Origin: RDYZ01 sp964518905
GTDB lineage: Bacteria; Cyanobacteriota; Cyanobacteriia; Cyanobacteriales; Geitlerinemataceae
NCBI GenBank assembly: GCA_964518905.1
Contig: CAZFJL010000006.1
Location: 1 to 64,000 of the forward strand
Length of the DNA: 64,000 bases
Direction: 5' to 3'
Each line of letters opens with the position of its first letter. Position 1 is the stretch's first letter. Under the pieces are notes generated by a model, which saw only the letters and a program-made list of their open reading frames with translations, did no database searches and was not told where the DNA came from. The position numbers and the translations under genes are program-made. Below are positions 18,801 through 26,726 of this stretch, piece after piece.

Positions 18801-19198
18801 AACTCCTGACGATCAAGATTCTTGTGGCGGAAGATTCACCCGTGAGTCGCTTTGTCATTCAGCGACAGCTTGAATTGTTGGGCTACACGGATATCACGTA
18901 CGTCGAGAACGGTCGCGCGGCCCTAGATGCCCTCCAACAAGATTTATTTGGCCTGATTTTTCTAGACTGCAATATGCCGATTATGGACGGATTCGAGGTC
19001 ATACAATGGCTGCGTCATCGAGAACAAAGCACACCACACCGCACCATTGCCATTGCAATCACGGCCAATGCCTTTGAGGGCGATCGTCAACGATGTTTAG
19101 ATGCAGGCATGGATGACTATATTAGTAAACCGATCGCCCTTGGCTTACTCAAAGCCGTCCTTAACGCCTGGAGTAAACAGTTGAGCCAGTTTCGCTAG
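15839..19198 (+). CDS. CHASE2-domain hybrid sensor histidine kinase with C-terminal receiver
   Basis: A 1119-aa membrane sensor. In order: an N-terminal membrane segment; an extracytoplasmic CHASE2 domain (about 55-330, with SIVIVYADEADV and RDRIVLIGAIAP); membrane segments at about 340-420; a coiled-coil linker; HisKA with phosphorylatable His at about 481 (ANMSHEIRTPMNGVIGM); HATPase (GNAIKFTATG, RDTGMGIAP, HGGTGLGLAI); a degenerate receiver-like region (LRIAIVASES, ALVDYLDP); a Pro/Gln-rich linker; and a complete receiver with Asp at about 1043 (LIFLDCNMPIMDG) and Lys in DDYISKPI. The start is a GTG preceded by AAGGAG. CHASE2 ligands are not known. No output gene is adjacent. Confidence 0.93.
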   Translation: MLRQYRQYIRQYWRQYGSIISTIPIVAVSVCAMQPLGLLRDVDWSVNDTTLRMRPQAPVDESIVIVYADEADVVDLLWPLSDRILTDLLKRIDAAEPIAVGLDIFRDIPVGSEADLQELHRFMGTMESLYGIDHLATNQLKVVAPPPILEEQDRVGFANLPVDADLRIRRLMLSWKAPGADKFRSSLALLLAERYLAQRHNIKTEIVNPETFKVRLGAVEFTPLSADRGYYHSPAADQIDGYQIPFDYRGQSDRFRMISMSEVLAGNYEPDFFRDRIVLIGAIAPSLKDNFNTPHESKWFLVEGQKQRFMSGVVVHANAVSYLVSVATGTRSPLRLLPHFLIYTWIFSAAVIGAGVTFYSFDRRPGRVCTLHIWRIVFGSAIGCCTLFAIAAGAVYTGVIIPVFSPALALVITAFIAANRYQRDQLYEANIQLVEYSKTLEVYSQNLEQQVNIRTAELRTALKAAEAATQAKARFLANMSHEIRTPMNGVIGMTDLLNSTPLNANQREFVRTLRSSGENLLCIINDILDFSKLEAGKMQLEAIAFSLKDTITDIGLLMQGLLEKKHLQFRVAIDEQLPRTLVGDPVRLRQVLLNLIGNAIKFTATGAVTVEVKPIEQPSTQDQASPKHHPSSIHLRFSIRDTGMGIAPEDCHKLFQSFSQVDASTTRRHGGTGLGLAICKQIVTLMKGKIGVDSVLTVGSTFWFEIPLEIERPVATESSPDETELTSAAIAKPVSAQVSAESPNFTPSEDSLASDAGHDHALDLTRTPDNDRNSQPNSPPHPLRIAIVASESTVQSEFSKALMLVHSQIDASVEGWSKRLDINTFTNGRETFMGLRQASQDNSPYTIALVDYLDPKLSGLGKFINLNSQALNTAWIAGLTSNQPSDAAERAQMGGAIASLVLPISPSDWLQLLQKLKASLNPLDPFSLDPAPKDHDAATLKSQHQPSPQDPRPEPIATNVPYFYPSPQFPQFPQFSQSDQIAPLSAAQLLTIKILVAEDSPVSRFVIQRQLELLGYTDITYVENGRAALDALQQDLFGLIFLDCNMPIMDGFEVIQWLRHREQSTPHRTIAIAITANAFEGDRQRCLDAGMDDYISKPIALGLLKAVLNAWSKQLSQFR

Positions 19199-19399
19199 GC
19201 CGTCTCGATCGTGCTTTACGATACCGTGCCAGATCGATCTTGTTCGGTTAGTTTGCAACGCAGCATGACAGCTCGTAAATACCTGTGAACAATAAAACGT
19301 ACAAAAATCCTTACCCCGATAGAATCAGATGGCAGATCCCTAAAATTACGCCGCAATTGGGTTGCACCTGAGCATAACTTGGTGAAGAGGAGTGAACGT

Positions 19400-20956
19400 A
19401 TGTATTCTCATTTTCGATTAACCCCCACTGGTCTAATCGCCATTCTTGCCGCAATAACGGCCTCCGCGATCAGTCCAGCGTCCAGTTCTGCCACGGAGGT
19501 CGAGGTTGCCGGAACCCACTCCGACGCTAAGGCTACCGAGACTACGGCGACAAATCCACAACTCGAAACCGAACTAGACTCAGAGTCTGCTGTCGATCCT
19601 GCGAATGCAACGCCGGAGACCATAGCAGCTCGCGACATCCCAGATCCGCAAGAGTTGAACGGGACGATGATGGCGATCGACACCGACGAAGTGATCGATA
19701 CCGCAGAATCGCTACTCGAATTTGGAGATGGCGTCTCGCGTATTCGACCTGTCAAAGGTCCGATCGCGGAGTCCGCGCCCGAAGTGTATAACCAAGATGA
19801 ACTCGACGAACTCCGCACCGGGTTCTTTTTTGCGCCGGGAGGTGGAGTAAGCCGTGAGCGGGGTATTTTCACCGAACTGGCGGTGAAGTTACGCGATGAG
19901 AATGGCCGCACCGCTGCGATTAGTGTGACGGCGGGGGAAACGGTCGCCGGTCTAGATGCGAGCTATACCCAAGCGGTGATCGTTGGTGAGAATGCTCGCT
20001 TAGGCTACCGCGCTCGTGCTGGGTTCATGAACTCCACCGAAGCTGTTTTTCTCGCTCCTGAAGACGCACCGTATTCCGAAGTCTTCTTACCGCGCGGTGA
20101 TGAGCATGAGCCTTGGGTTAATCGCCTCGGTGCTTCTTTCGAGCTATTCGTACCGCTTGCAACGGAAACCACCGTTCTCGTTCCAGGCTTGAGCTACCAG
20201 AATGTTCGCATTAGCAATAGCGCCTTCGGTGACGATGAATTTGCTCGTGATGGTTGTTTCCGCACTCGCCCGATCGCACCCGCCTGTAACGTGCTATCAG
20301 GTAATCGTCTGTCCTACGACGATGACGGCTCCGATGACTTGCTCTATCTGAGCCTGTTTTTGCACCATGACAGCGTTGACACCAATGAAAACGGCATCTC
20401 CTTATCTGGAACGCGCTACCAAGTCGGCACTCAACAATCCATCCCGATCGGCGATTCCAGCCTCGGCTTTAACCGCCTGAGTGGTGGCCTAATCCACTAC
20501 ATCCCGCTCAACCTATTCGGATTTGCCGAAGGGCCGCGAGTCCTCGCCCTGAACCTCCAGGCAGGAACAATTCTGGGTGACGATGTTCCGCCCTACGAAG
20601 CTTTCTCGATGGGTGGCTATCACTCCGTACGCGGGTTTGGAACCGGTGATGTCGGCACATCCAAAAGCTTCGCACAACTGCTCGCGGAATACCGTTTTCC
20701 GATCATGAATGTCGATAACGGCTTTTTCGACAGCTTACGCGGTTCAATCTACGCCGGATACGGAACAGACTTCGACTCAAGCGATGATGTGCCGGGCGAA
20801 CCGGGCCCTGTACGCACCAAGCCCGGTGGTGGTGTTGCCCTAGGTGCTGGTCTTCTTTTTGACGGTATCCCGATCGTTGATGTTCTACGCCTTGATGCCG
20901 CCGTCAATGGTCTGGGTGATTTCCGCCTGTATTTCGGACTATCCCAACGGTTCTAG
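19400..20956 (+). CDS. Omp85/BamA-TamA-type outer-membrane barrel protein
   Basis: A 518-aa exported protein. The signal peptide (LTPTGLIAILAAITASAIS, then alanine/serine-rich) is followed by an acidic, threonine-rich low-complexity segment (about 30-130) and a C-terminal beta-barrel. The barrel includes the Omp85 loop-6 motif in GGYHSVRGFGTGDVG and ends in Phe (FRLYFGLSQRF), as expected for outer-membrane insertion. No clear POTRA domains are visible, so it may be a TPS- or lipase-like single-barrel member rather than BamA itself. The start at 19400 has a GAAGAGGAG ribosome site. It lies about 200 bases after the kinase gene. Confidence 0.85.
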   Translation: MYSHFRLTPTGLIAILAAITASAISPASSSATEVEVAGTHSDAKATETTATNPQLETELDSESAVDPANATPETIAARDIPDPQELNGTMMAIDTDEVIDTAESLLEFGDGVSRIRPVKGPIAESAPEVYNQDELDELRTGFFFAPGGGVSRERGIFTELAVKLRDENGRTAAISVTAGETVAGLDASYTQAVIVGENARLGYRARAGFMNSTEAVFLAPEDAPYSEVFLPRGDEHEPWVNRLGASFELFVPLATETTVLVPGLSYQNVRISNSAFGDDEFARDGCFRTRPIAPACNVLSGNRLSYDDDGSDDLLYLSLFLHHDSVDTNENGISLSGTRYQVGTQQSIPIGDSSLGFNRLSGGLIHYIPLNLFGFAEGPRVLALNLQAGTILGDDVPPYEAFSMGGYHSVRGFGTGDVGTSKSFAQLLAEYRFPIMNVDNGFFDSLRGSIYAGYGTDFDSSDDVPGEPGPVRTKPGGGVALGAGLLFDGIPIVDVLRLDAAVNGLGDFRLYFGLSQRF

Positions 20957-21035
20957 ACAAGATGGAGCGTATCGATCGGACTCTCTACGAGCTTGATTGA
21001 TACGCGATCAACGTTAACTCGTGTTTCTCAACGGG

Positions 21036-21070
21036 GGCATCTACTTTTATCGAGTGGATGCCTCTTTTTG
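21036..21070 (+). terminator. Probable terminator after the Omp85-type gene
   Basis: GGGGCATC and GATGCCTC form a stem with one mismatch around an A/T-rich loop, followed by CTTTTTG. It lies about 85 bases after the stop codon. Confidence 0.6.
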
Positions 21071-21359
21071 CTGCAAGCTCATACCGTCCTCCGAAACTAG
21101 ACCCCTGCTGATTGGCAAGAGTCCGGCTCAAGCCCGCTGCTCTCCAAAACATAGGGAACGAGACCGTGGTTTATCGAAAAACTGGGTTTAAAACCCCGTC
21201 CACTTCGACAGGCTCAGTGCATCGCTTCTAGGACGGCTTGTGGTGGGTTGTCTATTGATATCTGAGCCTGCTACTCTTTTCAGTAACAGGAAAAGGTAAA
21301 CAACCTGTCTAAAAACCTAGTTGCTTAACGGCAGAACACTGAACCTTGACAATTGAATC

Positions 21360-21612
21360 TATGCGGTTCTGCTGCACAGTTCTAGTTTCCCCCAGCAGTG
21401 GGTAAAAGATTCATGGGAGCTAGACAACCAGTTTTTGAAACAAATTGTTTCAGGTCAAAAAAAAAGAACTCGCAGTAATGCGAATAGGGTAGGGCATACC
21501 CGAATTTACGCTTGGGGAGAATCCCACCTCTGGTTGAAGCACTGCAAGGTACTTTGATTAAGTGGTTTCGTTGAACCAAGAATCCCCACGCCTTTAGGCT
21601 GGGGAGTGTCAA
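21360..21612 (+). mobile_element. Decayed IS200/IS605-family right end with tnpB C-terminal remnant
   Basis: At 21584-21604 the sequence CCCCACGCC-TTTA-GGC-TGGGG, followed by AGTGTC, forms the subterminal hairpin typical of the right end of IS605-type elements in cyanobacteria. Just upstream one frame reads VVSLNQESPRL (21562-21594), which resembles the C-terminus of TnpB/OrfB proteins. The same frame is interrupted by stops at about 21534 and 21559, so the gene is dead. No left end or tnpA is visible. Confidence 0.65.
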
Positions 21613-21926
21613 AATTGGGATCGAGACTCTGCAAACATTGAAGAAGATCTTGTGGAACCGAGTCATAACTCGACACAACTTAATCGGGGCTCTGGTCACG
21701 ATTGAACGGGTGCTCAAAACGCTCAAGAGCCACATCCGATGAGTTGAGGCGATCGTAGCAGATGCCTTGTGATGATCGTCTGCAAAGACATCAGGCTTGA
21801 TATACACAGATTCTCCTAGCCAATATCTTTTCCGCGATACGGGAAACATCGTCGCGCTTTAAACCGCTTCTAGACATCCTCCCGATCGTACTTCCCAAAA
21901 TTCATCCGCCAGGTCACACGAAATAT

Positions 21927-22895
21927 ATGGGTAATAGCAGTATTAGCGCGATACAAGAGTTAATACCCTTCGATAACTTTGAGGCCGCTAGCCGATCGGT
22001 GCTCGCCTTTTTACATCAACGGCTCGGGTTCGATCTCTGGATGATGACTCGAACGTCTGGCGAAGATTGGATTGTGCTTCAGGCTGAGGATCATGGCTAC
22101 GATGTGGGCGAAGGAACTGTTTTGCGCTGGACAGATAGCTTTTGCTCACACATGGTCCGGGGAAATGGTCCGAGAGTGGCGCCCAATGCCCAGGAGATTT
22201 CGGTATACGCTGCCGCGCCGATCGGCCAGCAAGTCACGATCGGGGCTTATATCGGTGTCCCGATTCACACGCCATCCGGTGAACTCTTTGGGACGCTGTG
22301 CGCGATTGACCCCAAGCCCCAAACGGTGGCATTACACGCCGAGCTTCCGCTCATCGAGCTACTCGCCCAGCTACTGGGATCAATTCTGGCCGCAGATCTC
22401 GCCGCCGTAGAGCAGTTGCGCTTACTCGAACTGATGCGCACAGATTGCATGACGGATCAACTCACGGGTTTACATAACCGACGAGCTTGGGAACAGGTGA
22501 TCGAACGAGAAGAGGCTCGCGCTCGCCGCTATGGCACGCCCTACTGTATCTTCATTGCCGATCTCGATGGCCTGAAGCAGATCAATGATACTCAGGGTCA
22601 TCCCCAGGGAGACCGCTTGCTAAAACAGGCAGCGCAATGCTTCAAAGCAGCAGTTCGGAAATGTGACTTGATCGCCCGTCTTGGAGGTGATGAGTTTGGG
22701 GTTTTGGCGATCAACTGTGCGCGTGAAAGTTCGATCGATTTGCTTGATCGCCTCCGCGAGACGTTTGCTAATGCAAATATCGAAGTTTCGATCGGCATGG
22801 CGATGCGTGATCCGATCGGCGGCATTTTGGAAGCACTGCGGGTCGCAGACCTCAACATGTACATGAATAAACGATATCGAAAAAACAGCCCATAG
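21927..22895 (+). CDS. GAF-GGDEF diguanylate cyclase
   Basis: A 322-aa cytoplasmic protein. An N-terminal GAF domain (about 20-155) is followed by a GGDEF domain that makes cyclic di-GMP from two GTP. The active site is intact (LIARLGGDEFGVL). An RxxD allosteric inhibition site (RKCD) stands five residues before it, so the enzyme is probably subject to product inhibition. The conserved DxLTGLxNRR entry motif is present (TDQLTGLHNRRAW). The GAF domain has no obvious bilin-binding cysteine context, so the input signal is unknown. Confidence 0.93.
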   Translation: MGNSSISAIQELIPFDNFEAASRSVLAFLHQRLGFDLWMMTRTSGEDWIVLQAEDHGYDVGEGTVLRWTDSFCSHMVRGNGPRVAPNAQEISVYAAAPIGQQVTIGAYIGVPIHTPSGELFGTLCAIDPKPQTVALHAELPLIELLAQLLGSILAADLAAVEQLRLLELMRTDCMTDQLTGLHNRRAWEQVIEREEARARRYGTPYCIFIADLDGLKQINDTQGHPQGDRLLKQAAQCFKAAVRKCDLIARLGGDEFGVLAINCARESSIDLLDRLRETFANANIEVSIGMAMRDPIGGILEALRVADLNMYMNKRYRKNSP

Positions 22896-22944
22896 TTTTT
22901 TGGTCACATGCGATCGGGTGATCGCGGCAATTCAGAATGCCATC

Positions 22945-22977
22945 AAAAAAGCACCGGACTTAATCCAGTGCTTTTTT
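22945..22977. terminator. Bidirectional terminator between the GGDEF gene and the CAAD gene
   Basis: AAAAAAGCAC(C)GGA pairs with TCCAGTGCTTTTTT around a short loop. The symmetrical A and T runs allow termination of both convergent genes. Confidence 0.85.
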
Positions 22978-23073
22978 CGATCACGCTCTGATTATCCCAT
23001 TCACCGGCAGCAACACCGTGAGGTTGTGCGCACGGTATGGAGAAGATGCACGACGTTCTAGGTTGTAACCGTT

Positions 23074-23505
23074 CTATTCTTTACCGGTAACTTTGTCGGT
23101 AAAGTTACCCACCATTTTCGAGAATTCCAAACGGTTTTCTGCCGTGAGTAAATAGCGGAAGATAAACCAGCCGGTGTAGCCAATCCCGACGAGTTCAAAG
23201 AGGGGCGACAATAGGGGGATATCGTTGATTGCATCGACGATCGCAGCGACGAGGTAGATGGCGATCAGCGCACTAACCACGAGGCCGACGTTGATGAGAG
23301 GCTTTTTGTACTCAGCAAAAAAGTCGCCGACGTAGGTGAACAAATCCGAAAGGATTGACAAGACTTGAGCTTTGACTTCTTTAAGCTGATCGTCAGAGCT
23401 GACTTGGGAGATTGCGCTGTCGCCTTCAGTGCTTGAAAGCATTTCGGGGGTTGTATCCGTCGGTGTGGCCTGGATTTCTTGAGTGGGGTTCATCTCAGAA
23501 CTCAT
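23074..23505 (-). CDS. CAAD/CURT1-type thylakoid membrane protein
   Basis: A 143-aa protein with an acidic, Ser/Thr-rich N-terminal tail. It also has an amphipathic helix (LKEVKAQVLSILSDLFTYVGDFFAEYKKP) and two membrane helices (INVGLVVSALIAIYLVAAIVDAI and LFELVGIGYTGWFIFRYLL). A C-terminal helix follows (ENRLEFSKMVGNFTDKV). This layout is that of the CAAD domain, called CURT1 in plants, which induces thylakoid membrane curvature. In some cyanobacteria the same domain is inserted into aminoacyl-tRNA synthetases; here it stands alone. Transcribed toward the GGDEF gene. Confidence 0.9.
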   Translation of the reverse strand: MSSEMNPTQEIQATPTDTTPEMLSSTEGDSAISQVSSDDQLKEVKAQVLSILSDLFTYVGDFFAEYKKPLINVGLVVSALIAIYLVAAIVDAINDIPLLSPLFELVGIGYTGWFIFRYLLTAENRLEFSKMVGNFTDKVTGKE

Positions 23506-23954
23506 ATCGATACCTTAGCTAAATGAGGGCATGTAGAGGGGCGAAGCGCTCCGCTAAGGTGCGGAAAGGCTTTACCAATACAGTCAAAATGTATGTTTGT
23601 ACGGGAATGCCGAACTTACATGAGACTAAAGCAGAGGTTTCTAAATTGCAAGATATATAGGAATTTACGATAGCTCAGGCACGATTGCTAATCATTTGAA
23701 GTCGGTGATTTTCGGTAATCCAACCGGTAATCCAACCGGTAATCTGACAAAATTCAGGCCGATCGCATTAATCCAGAAAGGTTCAGGGCGGCGTTATCCA
23801 GGACTATTCTTCAATTCTCCCAGGACTTCAATCGTGACGAGTTTATGCTGATTTAAGGCTGTTACAGGCCGCGATCGTCTCCCATTCGATTGTTCCAAAT
23901 TGTTTCAAATATTCGTCTGACATCGGCACTCGACCGATTCAATCATCCTCATTC
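23506..23954. other. Divergent intergenic region with 12-bp tandem repeat
   Basis: About 450 bases between the divergent CAAD and mutL genes, with no gene seen. It contains two and a half units of GGTAATCCAACC at 23714-23745. The rest is unremarkable. Promoters for both genes are expected here, but no convincing boxes stand out. Confidence 0.5.
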
Positions 23955-25799
23955 ATGTCACTATCGCCTTCACCCAACCCCAACCCTGAAACGGTAAATC
24001 GCACGATCCGCGCGTTGCCGATCGAGGTGGTGCGGGCGATCGCGGCGGGGGAGACGATCGATTCGCTGGCGGCGGCGGTGCGGGAACTGGCGGAAAATGC
24101 GATCGATGCGGGGGCAACGCGGATCACGGTAGCGCTATGGGCGGATCGCTGGGATGTGTGCGTAACGGACAATGGCGCGGGCATGACGCCGATCGAGCTG
24201 GCGCAGGCGGCGCGTCCCCACACCACAAGCAAAATTCGCGATCGCGAGGATCTCCGACAGATTGCGACGCTCGGGTTTCGCGGGGAAGCGCTCTATAGTT
24301 TGGCCTGCTTGGGACGTCTCGATATTGCTTCCCAAGCTGCCGAGGCGGATGGCTTGCAAATCTATTTTGATCGGGATGGGCAGTCAGAATATCAACAAAC
24401 GATCGCCATTGCTCCCGGCACGATTGTTTCTGTACGAAATTTATTTGCGGATCTGCCGGGGCGGCGTGATGCCTTGCCGAGCTTGATTCAGCAGCGCACC
24501 TGGGCGCGTCACACGATCGAAAAAATTGCGCTATGTCATCCGTCGGTGACGTGGCAGGTGTCATGGAACGATCGCCCGTGGTTGGCGATCGCGGCGGGCG
24601 ATACGGCGGCGGCAATTTTGGCGCAGTTTAGCCCGACCGTACGCCGTGATGATCTGACGGAGTATGCCGAAATGATCCCCGCGATCGCGTCCAGTCCTGA
24701 TCCCCAGATCGCGATCAATCTTGTCCTTGGCTTGCCCGATCGTTGCCATCGTCGCCGCCCCGACTGGATTTATCTCGCGGTGAATGGCCGGATCGTCCAT
24801 CAGCCCGATCTCGAACACAGCATCCTTCGTGCTACGGCTCGAACTTTGCCGCGTGGTCGCTATCCGGTGTGTTTTGTTCATTTACAGCTACCGCCCGATC
24901 GGCTCGATTGGAATCGCAATCCGGCCAAAACGGAGATTTATCTCCGCGATCTTGATCGCTTACAAAATCAGCTCGAAACGGCGATCGCCAATGCCTATCA
25001 GTTCAACGATCGGCTGGAGTCGATCGCACCCGATCGTGTTAAAACCCTGCTCTCGGTCGCTGAAGCCGCGCAGCCCTATACCGCGCAGCCCTACCCGATC
25101 GATCCTGCAATCTCTCAAAATACCCCAACTTCTCCATCCAATACACCCGAACGATCCAGATCCCCGCTCCCCAACGCACTCCGCGCCACAAGCCAAGTCA
25201 ACAATACCTACATCGTCGCGGAGCATGACAGCGGCCTGTGGCTAATCGAGCAGCACATCGCCCACGAGCGCGTCTTGTACGAACAGTTACGCAATCGCTG
25301 GCGACTGGTGGATTTGGAGCCACCGGCGATCGTGGAAGGTTTGCGCCCACATCAGGTGGAAAATTTACGCGCGATCGGGATTGAAACGGAAGCGTTTGGC
25401 GATACGTCGTGGGCGGTGCGACAGATTCCGGCGCTGTTGCAGGACTGGTATCGTACCGATCGATCTGATCGATCAGATCGATCAGATCGCAAGGAATCGC
25501 CCGCAGCTTCGGATCAGACCCTACCCGATCGCGGTGCGCTTGACCTGCCAGGTGCGATTATCGAACTGAGTCAAGGCGATCTGGAAGCGGCGATCGTCTC
25601 CACGGCTTGCCGCAGCGCCATTCGGAACGGCACACCGCTGACTCTGCCACAGATGCAAACCCTGCTCAACGACTGGCAACGCACCCGCAATCCGCACACC
25701 TGCCCCCACGGTCGCCCGATCTATCTCTCGCTGTCGGAGTCGTCCTTGGCGCGGTTCTTTCGTCGTCATTGGGTCATCGGCAAAAGTCACGGGATTTAA
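23955..25799 (+). CDS. mutL: DNA mismatch repair protein MutL
   Basis: A 614-aa MutL. The N-terminal GHKL ATPase motifs are clear: ELAENAIDAGA, DNGAGM and TLGFRGEAL. A flexible linker (about 360-420 and again at about 500-515) includes the repeat RSDRSDRSD encoded by tandem GATC-rich DNA. The C-terminal dimerisation domain has IEQHIAHERVLYE in place of the DQHA-x2-ER metal motif, plus ACRSAIRNG and TCPHGRP. The last is typical of MutL proteins with endonuclease function, but the Asp of the first motif is Glu. The next gene starts 111 bases downstream. Confidence 0.95.
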   Translation: MSLSPSPNPNPETVNRTIRALPIEVVRAIAAGETIDSLAAAVRELAENAIDAGATRITVALWADRWDVCVTDNGAGMTPIELAQAARPHTTSKIRDREDLRQIATLGFRGEALYSLACLGRLDIASQAAEADGLQIYFDRDGQSEYQQTIAIAPGTIVSVRNLFADLPGRRDALPSLIQQRTWARHTIEKIALCHPSVTWQVSWNDRPWLAIAAGDTAAAILAQFSPTVRRDDLTEYAEMIPAIASSPDPQIAINLVLGLPDRCHRRRPDWIYLAVNGRIVHQPDLEHSILRATARTLPRGRYPVCFVHLQLPPDRLDWNRNPAKTEIYLRDLDRLQNQLETAIANAYQFNDRLESIAPDRVKTLLSVAEAAQPYTAQPYPIDPAISQNTPTSPSNTPERSRSPLPNALRATSQVNNTYIVAEHDSGLWLIEQHIAHERVLYEQLRNRWRLVDLEPPAIVEGLRPHQVENLRAIGIETEAFGDTSWAVRQIPALLQDWYRTDRSDRSDRSDRKESPAASDQTLPDRGALDLPGAIIELSQGDLEAAIVSTACRSAIRNGTPLTLPQMQTLLNDWQRTRNPHTCPHGRPIYLSLSESSLARFFRRHWVIGKSHGI

Positions 25800-25910
25800 C
25801 CGAATCGATCCCCAAAAAACGGGTTTCGGCGACCCTATCACGATTGATTTCAGCGTTCCGAAGACACCCGTTTTCTCTGTCGTTTCAACATCACAACATC
25901 ACTACCACCG

Positions 25911-26690
25911 ATGCTCACCAGCCTGCAAAACCCGCTGATCAAAGACCTGCGAAAACTCCAAAAAGCCAAGTATCGCCACCAAACCGATCGCCTGTTGCTG
26001 GAAGGAACCCACACGATCGAAGAAGCCCATCGCGCCAATTATCCGCTCGATACCGTTTGTGTGACGGAAGCTTGGGGCGATCGCTATCCGGAATTGGCCG
26101 ATCGCCTCAGTCAATACGCCGATCGCTTCGAGTGGGTTAACGAGGTCGCCCTCGCCTCGATCGCGACGACGAACAACCCCGACGGCATCATCGCCACCGC
26201 GCCGCGATCGGGCAATCTTCCCCCCGCCTTGCCCTTCGACGGCATCGGCCTCGCCCTCGATACGCTCCAAGATCCCGGCAACCTGGGGACAATTCTGCGA
26301 TCGGCGGTGGGCGCGGGCGCTGCGGGTCTGTGGCTGAGTCAAAATTGCGTCGATCTCGATAATCCGAAAGTGCTTCGCGCTTCGGCGGGCGCGTGGTTTC
26401 GCTTGCCGATGGCGACGGGGCAGGATCTGAACGAGACGATCGCGACGGCGAAAGCGACGGGGATTCGGGTGGTGGCGACGCAAATGCAGGCCGAGCAAAC
26501 CTACTGGGATTACGATTGGCGGCAACCGTCGTTGATTTTGTTAGGCAGTGAAGGGGCGGGGCTTGATCCGGCGTTGACGGCGGCGGCGGATACGAGCGTG
26601 AGTATTCCGATCGAGGCCGGGGTTGAGTCGCTGAATGCTGCGATCGCGGCGTCGCTGTTGCTATTTGAAGCCCGTCGTCAGCGACGTTAA
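25911..26690 (+). CDS. TrmH/SpoU-family RNA 2'-O-methyltransferase
   Basis: A 259-aa SPOUT methyltransferase. The N-terminal substrate-binding domain begins ITSLQNPLIKDLRKLQKAKY-like and matches 23S rRNA-type members. The three SpoU motifs follow: LQDPGNLGTILRSAVGAG, LLGSEGAGLDP and SIPIEAGVESLNAAIAASLL, which build the trefoil-knot SAM site. It probably modifies 23S rRNA, but the exact nucleotide cannot be read. It follows mutL on the same strand. Confidence 0.92.
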   Translation: MLTSLQNPLIKDLRKLQKAKYRHQTDRLLLEGTHTIEEAHRANYPLDTVCVTEAWGDRYPELADRLSQYADRFEWVNEVALASIATTNNPDGIIATAPRSGNLPPALPFDGIGLALDTLQDPGNLGTILRSAVGAGAAGLWLSQNCVDLDNPKVLRASAGAWFRLPMATGQDLNETIATAKATGIRVVATQMQAEQTYWDYDWRQPSLILLGSEGAGLDPALTAAADTSVSIPIEAGVESLNAAIAASLLLFEARRQRR

Positions 26691-26726
26691 CCCGAGGTTT
26701 AACCCAAATTTAGGCACACTCTCACG

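Larger units (their letters stand above)
20957..21926. other. Long intergenic region with terminator, dispersed repeats and IS remains
   Basis: Nearly 1 kb without a credible intact gene. It begins with a likely terminator (about 21036-21070), continues with the dispersed palindrome CACTTCGACAGGCTCAGTGC at 21201-21220 and a stretch common in cyanobacterial intergenic DNA (ACCGTGGTTTATCGAAAAACTGG near 21162), then holds decayed IS200/IS605 sequence (about 21360-21610). A minus-strand frame at 21382-21849 (155 codons) is open but resembles no family I know, and it reads across the IS end. Confidence 0.6.

Noticed and set aside
19400..20956. BamA itself
   Set aside because: No five-fold POTRA array is visible and the protein is too short, so only the barrel family is claimed.
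21382..21849. Open minus-strand frame of 155 codons in the IS remnant region
   Set aside because: The predicted protein has no recognisable motif, reads through the IS605 right-end hairpin and lacks a ribosome site; treated as an unexplained open frame, not a gene.
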